In this document: positions 5,516 through 5,813 of the stretch, piece by piece
Position numbering within the stretch: the first letter of the stretch is position 1
How the letters are laid out: each line of letters begins with the position of its first letter
From: Chthoniobacterales bacterium
GTDB taxonomy: Bacteria; Verrucomicrobiota; Verrucomicrobiia; Chthoniobacterales; UBA10450
Direction of reading: 5' to 3'
Assembly (NCBI GenBank): GCA_013697015.1
Contig: JACCXL010000046.1
Coordinates: forward strand, 1-5,813
Length of the DNA stretch: 5,813 nucleotides
Notes under the pieces: model-generated
The model's database searches: none
Told to the model about the DNA's origin: nothing
What the model saw: only the letters and a program-made list of their open reading frames with translations
Position numbers and translations under genes: made by a program

Positions 5516-5813
5516 ATGAAGAAGATCGTTTCCACGGCCGAAGCGCCCGCGGCTGTCGGGCCTTATTCGCAAGCCGTCCGGGTCGGCGCGCTGCTTTTCA
5601 CGGCCGGTCAGATCCCGCTCGATCCGAAGAGCGGCCAGATTGTTTCGGTCGACATTTCCGAGCAGACGCGCCGGGTTCTCGATAATCTCGGAGCCATCCT
5701 CAAAGCCGAAAATCTGACGCATGATCACATCGTTAAAACGACAATTTTCCTGACCGATATGGCTGATTTTCAGGCGGTGAATGAAGTGTATTCCGGCTAC
5801 TTCAAGCAACAGC
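5516..5813 (+). CDS. ridA: RidA family protein (YjgF/YER057c/UK114), 3' end missing
   Basis: RidA proteins are small cytoplasmic trimers. Typical members hydrolyse reactive enamine/imine intermediates such as 2-aminoacrylate, made by PLP-dependent serine/threonine dehydratases, to ketoacids plus ammonia, which protects PLP enzymes from damage. Visible are 99 complete codons of a family usually about 125-130 residues long. Hallmarks are the N-terminal APAAVGPYSQA (residues 10-20, with the conserved Tyr17), LLFTAGQIPLDP (26-37), the helix around RRVLDNLGAIL (52-62), VKTTIFLTDM (73-82) and AVNEVYSGYF (87-96). The last part, which should hold the conserved substrate-binding Arg and the Glu of active members, lies beyond the edge, so deaminase activity cannot be confirmed from this window. 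The gene is transcribed away from secA. Identity of the family is secure; the specific subfamily is likely RidA proper. Confidence 0.93.
   Translation, partial: MKKIVSTAEAPAAVGPYSQAVRVGALLFTAGQIPLDPKSGQIVSVDISEQTRRVLDNLGAILKAENLTHDHIVKTTIFLTDMADFQAVNEVYSGYFKQQ

Noticed and set aside
5414..5809. Minus-strand open frame of 131 codons opposite ridA
   Set aside because: It mirrors the ridA codon register, and ridA carries strong family motifs plus a ribosome binding site. Its Arg/Gly-rich translation looks non-coding.
1..5813. Possible defence, mobile or otherwise undescribed system
   Set aside because: Every gene is a recognisable housekeeping family. There are no transposases, integrases, direct-repeat arrays, tRNA attachment sites or abrupt composition changes visible.

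Overview
The window looks like ordinary bacterial chromosome of moderately high GC, with genes packed edge to edge. It carries no tRNA, rRNA, mobile element or CRISPR array. Five protein genes are supported. Four lie on the minus strand and, in transcription order, encode SecA (preprotein translocase ATPase), an AAG/MPG-type 3-methyladenine DNA glycosylase, MnmA (tRNA 2-thiouridylase) and CutA. A divergent RidA-family gene starts at 5516 on the plus strand and runs off the right edge. At the left edge there is weak evidence for the start of a further minus-strand gene, marked by a strong Shine-Dalgarno-like sequence.

The organism is probably a member of the PVC superphylum, most likely Verrucomicrobiota. 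The argument rests on SecA. It is 1055 residues long, against 901 in E. coli. It has a large insertion in the preprotein cross-linking domain, similar to the long SecA proteins I recall from Bacteroidetes and PVC groups. Its helicase motif VI reads RGRCARQGD, with the Cys-Ala pair I recall from chlamydial SecA. This placement is from memory of the families, not from a search.

Layout: 1-72 is the tail of the operon with a possible next gene. 73-411 is cutA. 411-1529 is mnmA, whose stop shares a base with the cutA start (TGATG). 1564-2232 is the glycosylase gene, whose likely GTG start shares a base with the secA stop (TAGTG). 2232-5399 is secA. 5400-5515 is a short divergent intergenic region containing a perfect 7-bp GC-rich hairpin just upstream of the secA start. 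5516-5813 is ridA.

The shared-base junctions and the lack of any terminator between genes argue for one polycistronic secA-mpg-mnmA-cutA transcript with translational coupling at two of the three junctions. The products act in different processes: protein export, base excision repair, tRNA anticodon thiolation and a small trimeric protein linked to metal tolerance. I see no common pathway, so this looks like a housekeeping operon rather than a new system. The points most worth a second look are the secA leader hairpin, the SecA insertion with its duplicated heptad at one edge, and the odd start-site signal at the left edge.
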